A DNA stretch of 64,000 bases from an uncultured Christensenella sp. (GTDB lineage Bacteria > Bacillota > Clostridia > Christensenellales > Borkfalkiaceae): contig CAJTUI010000001.1 of assembly GCA_910579705.1 (NCBI GenBank), forward strand, positions 62,001 to 126,000, written 5' to 3'. The position numbers and the translations under genes are program-made. Shown piece after piece: positions 63,361 to 64,000 of this stretch (positions within the stretch are counted from its first letter, which is position 1; each line of letters starts with the position of its first letter). The notes beneath the pieces are model-generated. The model was given only the letters and a program-made list of their open reading frames with translations, did no database searches and was not told the origin of the DNA.

Positions 63361-63383
63361 AAACAGGATTTATAATCCTGTTT
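63361..63383 (-). terminator. terminator of the PII-like gene pair
   Basis: 9-bp stem AAACAGGAT/ATCCTGTTT with a 5-base loop followed on minus by TTACTTTTTATTG, ten bases before the uvrC -35 box. Confidence 0.8.
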
Positions 63384-63389
63384 AAAAAA

Positions 63390-63746
63390 TCAATTATCCG
63401 TATTTTCCTGCGGCGCGGCAACTTCTTCAACCGCCAACGGCGACGAAGAAAGCCCCACCACGTGGTCGACCGCCATAGAAAACGCAATTCCCTGCCCCTC
63501 GGTTTTCAAACCCGCGGACTTGTAAATCGCGTGCAACACGTCGTCCTTGATATTTTGCGGAACGAGGATAAGCACCATTTCCTTATCGGGCTGAATGGAA
63601 ATTTTGAAAAACTGCTCCGCCTCTTTATTAGCCGTGCCCTTGGCGTGAATAACCGTGCCGCCGCGCGCGCCGACTTCCTTAGCGGCGTCCATTACGGTTT
63701 CCGAAAAACCGTCGTTAACGATACATACAACCAGTTCGTAATCCAC
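63390..63746 (-). CDS. PII-like nitrogen-regulatory family protein
   Basis: 118 residues with a PII ferredoxin-like fold: ELVVCIVNDGFSETVMDAAKEVGARGGTVIHAKGT, then FFKISIQPDKEMVLILVP and GIAFSMAVDHVVGL. It lacks the uridylylation-loop tyrosine of GlnB. Such proteins occur with membrane transporters they regulate by binding nucleotides. Follows a second PII-like gene by 12 bases; ends in an unstructured acidic tail. Confidence 0.85.
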   Translation of the reverse strand: MDYELVVCIVNDGFSETVMDAAKEVGARGGTVIHAKGTANKEAEQFFKISIQPDKEMVLILVPQNIKDDVLHAIYKSAGLKTEGQGIAFSMAVDHVVGLSSSPLAVEEVAAPQENTDN

Positions 63747-63758
63747 TTTCCTATCCTC

Positions 63759-64000
63759 CTAAACCGTCATTCTGTTATTGCTCAAAAATCTGAATATCAA
63801 AGTGCCGATAACGCTTGTCAGCGGCAACGTGAACGCCACGCCCTTTCCGTCTTTTATCGTTTTGAACTTCTCGTCCAAAAGCTGCATAGCCTGCGGAATT
63901 TTGTTTTCCTGTATGACGCTGAATATAACCGCCTTTTCCGAATCGGCAAGGCCCAGATAAACCAGCATCTTCGCGTCCGCGGTGCCGTGCCCGAACGCGA
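63759..64000 (-). CDS. PII-like protein, 5' end cut by the window edge
   Basis: 80 residues visible, frame open to the edge: A-F-G-H-G-T-A-D-A-K then MLVYLGLADSEKAVIF, EKFKTIKDGKGVAFTLPL and SVIGTLIFRFLSNN. The pattern is the second half of a PII-like domain, paralogous to the next gene. The internal ATG at 63968 is not the start. The upstream gene, perhaps a transporter, lies outside. Confidence 0.75.
   Translation of the reverse strand, partial: AFGHGTADAKMLVYLGLADSEKAVIFSVIQENKIPQAMQLLDEKFKTIKDGKGVAFTLPLTSVIGTLIFRFLSNNRMTV

Noticed and set aside
1..64000. CRISPR arrays, insertion sequences, prophage or integrative elements
   Set aside because: No regularly spaced direct repeats, transposase, integrase or phage structural genes were seen; the two tRNA genes show no attached repeats.

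Overview
The window comes from a Gram-positive, low-to-mid GC bacterium of the Firmicutes, most likely an uncultured gut member of the Clostridia. The reasons are the classical Firmicutes gene order ispG / polC-position gene / rimP / nusA / ylxR / ylxQ / infB / rbfA / nrnA / truB / ribF, strong AGGAGG-type ribosome binding sites, sigma-A type promoters, NrdR, MutS2, an M16 peptidase behind a PdaB/YlxY-like deacetylase, a TM1266-type hydrogenase regulator, and a giant surface lipoprotein with InlB-type repeats. No rRNA, IS element, prophage or CRISPR array was seen; two tRNA genes are present. Exact taxonomy is inference.

Layout. 1-4.7 kb (minus): a transporter of the auxin-efflux-carrier family, a ProA-like protein without the normal catalytic signature, glutamate dehydrogenase and a TIM-barrel amidohydrolase. 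4.8-6.8 kb: tRNA-Ser(CGA), then two tandem DegV genes on plus. 6.9-13 kb: a 1921-residue pectin methylesterase lipoprotein with three inverted repeats upstream, then tRNA-Gly(CCC). 13.2-14.4 kb: a ferritin-like protein of unknown role. 14.4-41.5 kb is one long co-directional block on minus. Read in transcription order it is purE-C-F-M-N-H-D-L, nrdR, ispG, a shortened PolC-like exonuclease, rimP-nusA-rnpM-ylxQ-infB-rbfA-nrnA-truB-ribF, a DUF3267 membrane protein, endonuclease IV, an M24 peptidase, efp, dtd, an MBL-fold hydrolase and DUF5662. It links IMP synthesis, dNTP control, isoprenoid synthesis, transcription elongation and translation initiation.

41.5-45.3 kb: a DUF1294 gene, a 35-codon HhH mini-gene, and a TM1266 regulator / substrate-binding protein / permease / ATPase operon. 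A small lipoprotein gene is divergent from this operon, and a LacI/CcpA-type palindrome lies between them. The substrate-binding protein is the most unusual object in the window: its two halves are in reversed order compared with its family, i.e. it looks naturally circularly permuted. 45.3-50.6 kb: a YbhJ-like aconitase-family hydratase (minus), a PH-domain membrane protein and leuS (plus). 50.6-63.4 kb (minus): uvrC, a HAD phosphatase, a U32 peptidase, mutS2, a degenerate NodB deacetylase, an M16 peptidase, a family 6 uracil/hypoxanthine glycosylase, AlkD, tex and acpP, which is a repair and RNA-processing rich block. 63.4-64 kb: two PII-like genes, the first cut by the window edge.

Three genes (uvrC, the PH-domain gene and, less surely, the small lipoprotein) have a -10 box ending only 6-7 bases before the ATG and no convincing ribosome binding site, which suggests leaderless transcripts. 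All functional calls come from reading motifs and gene order; no database search was run.
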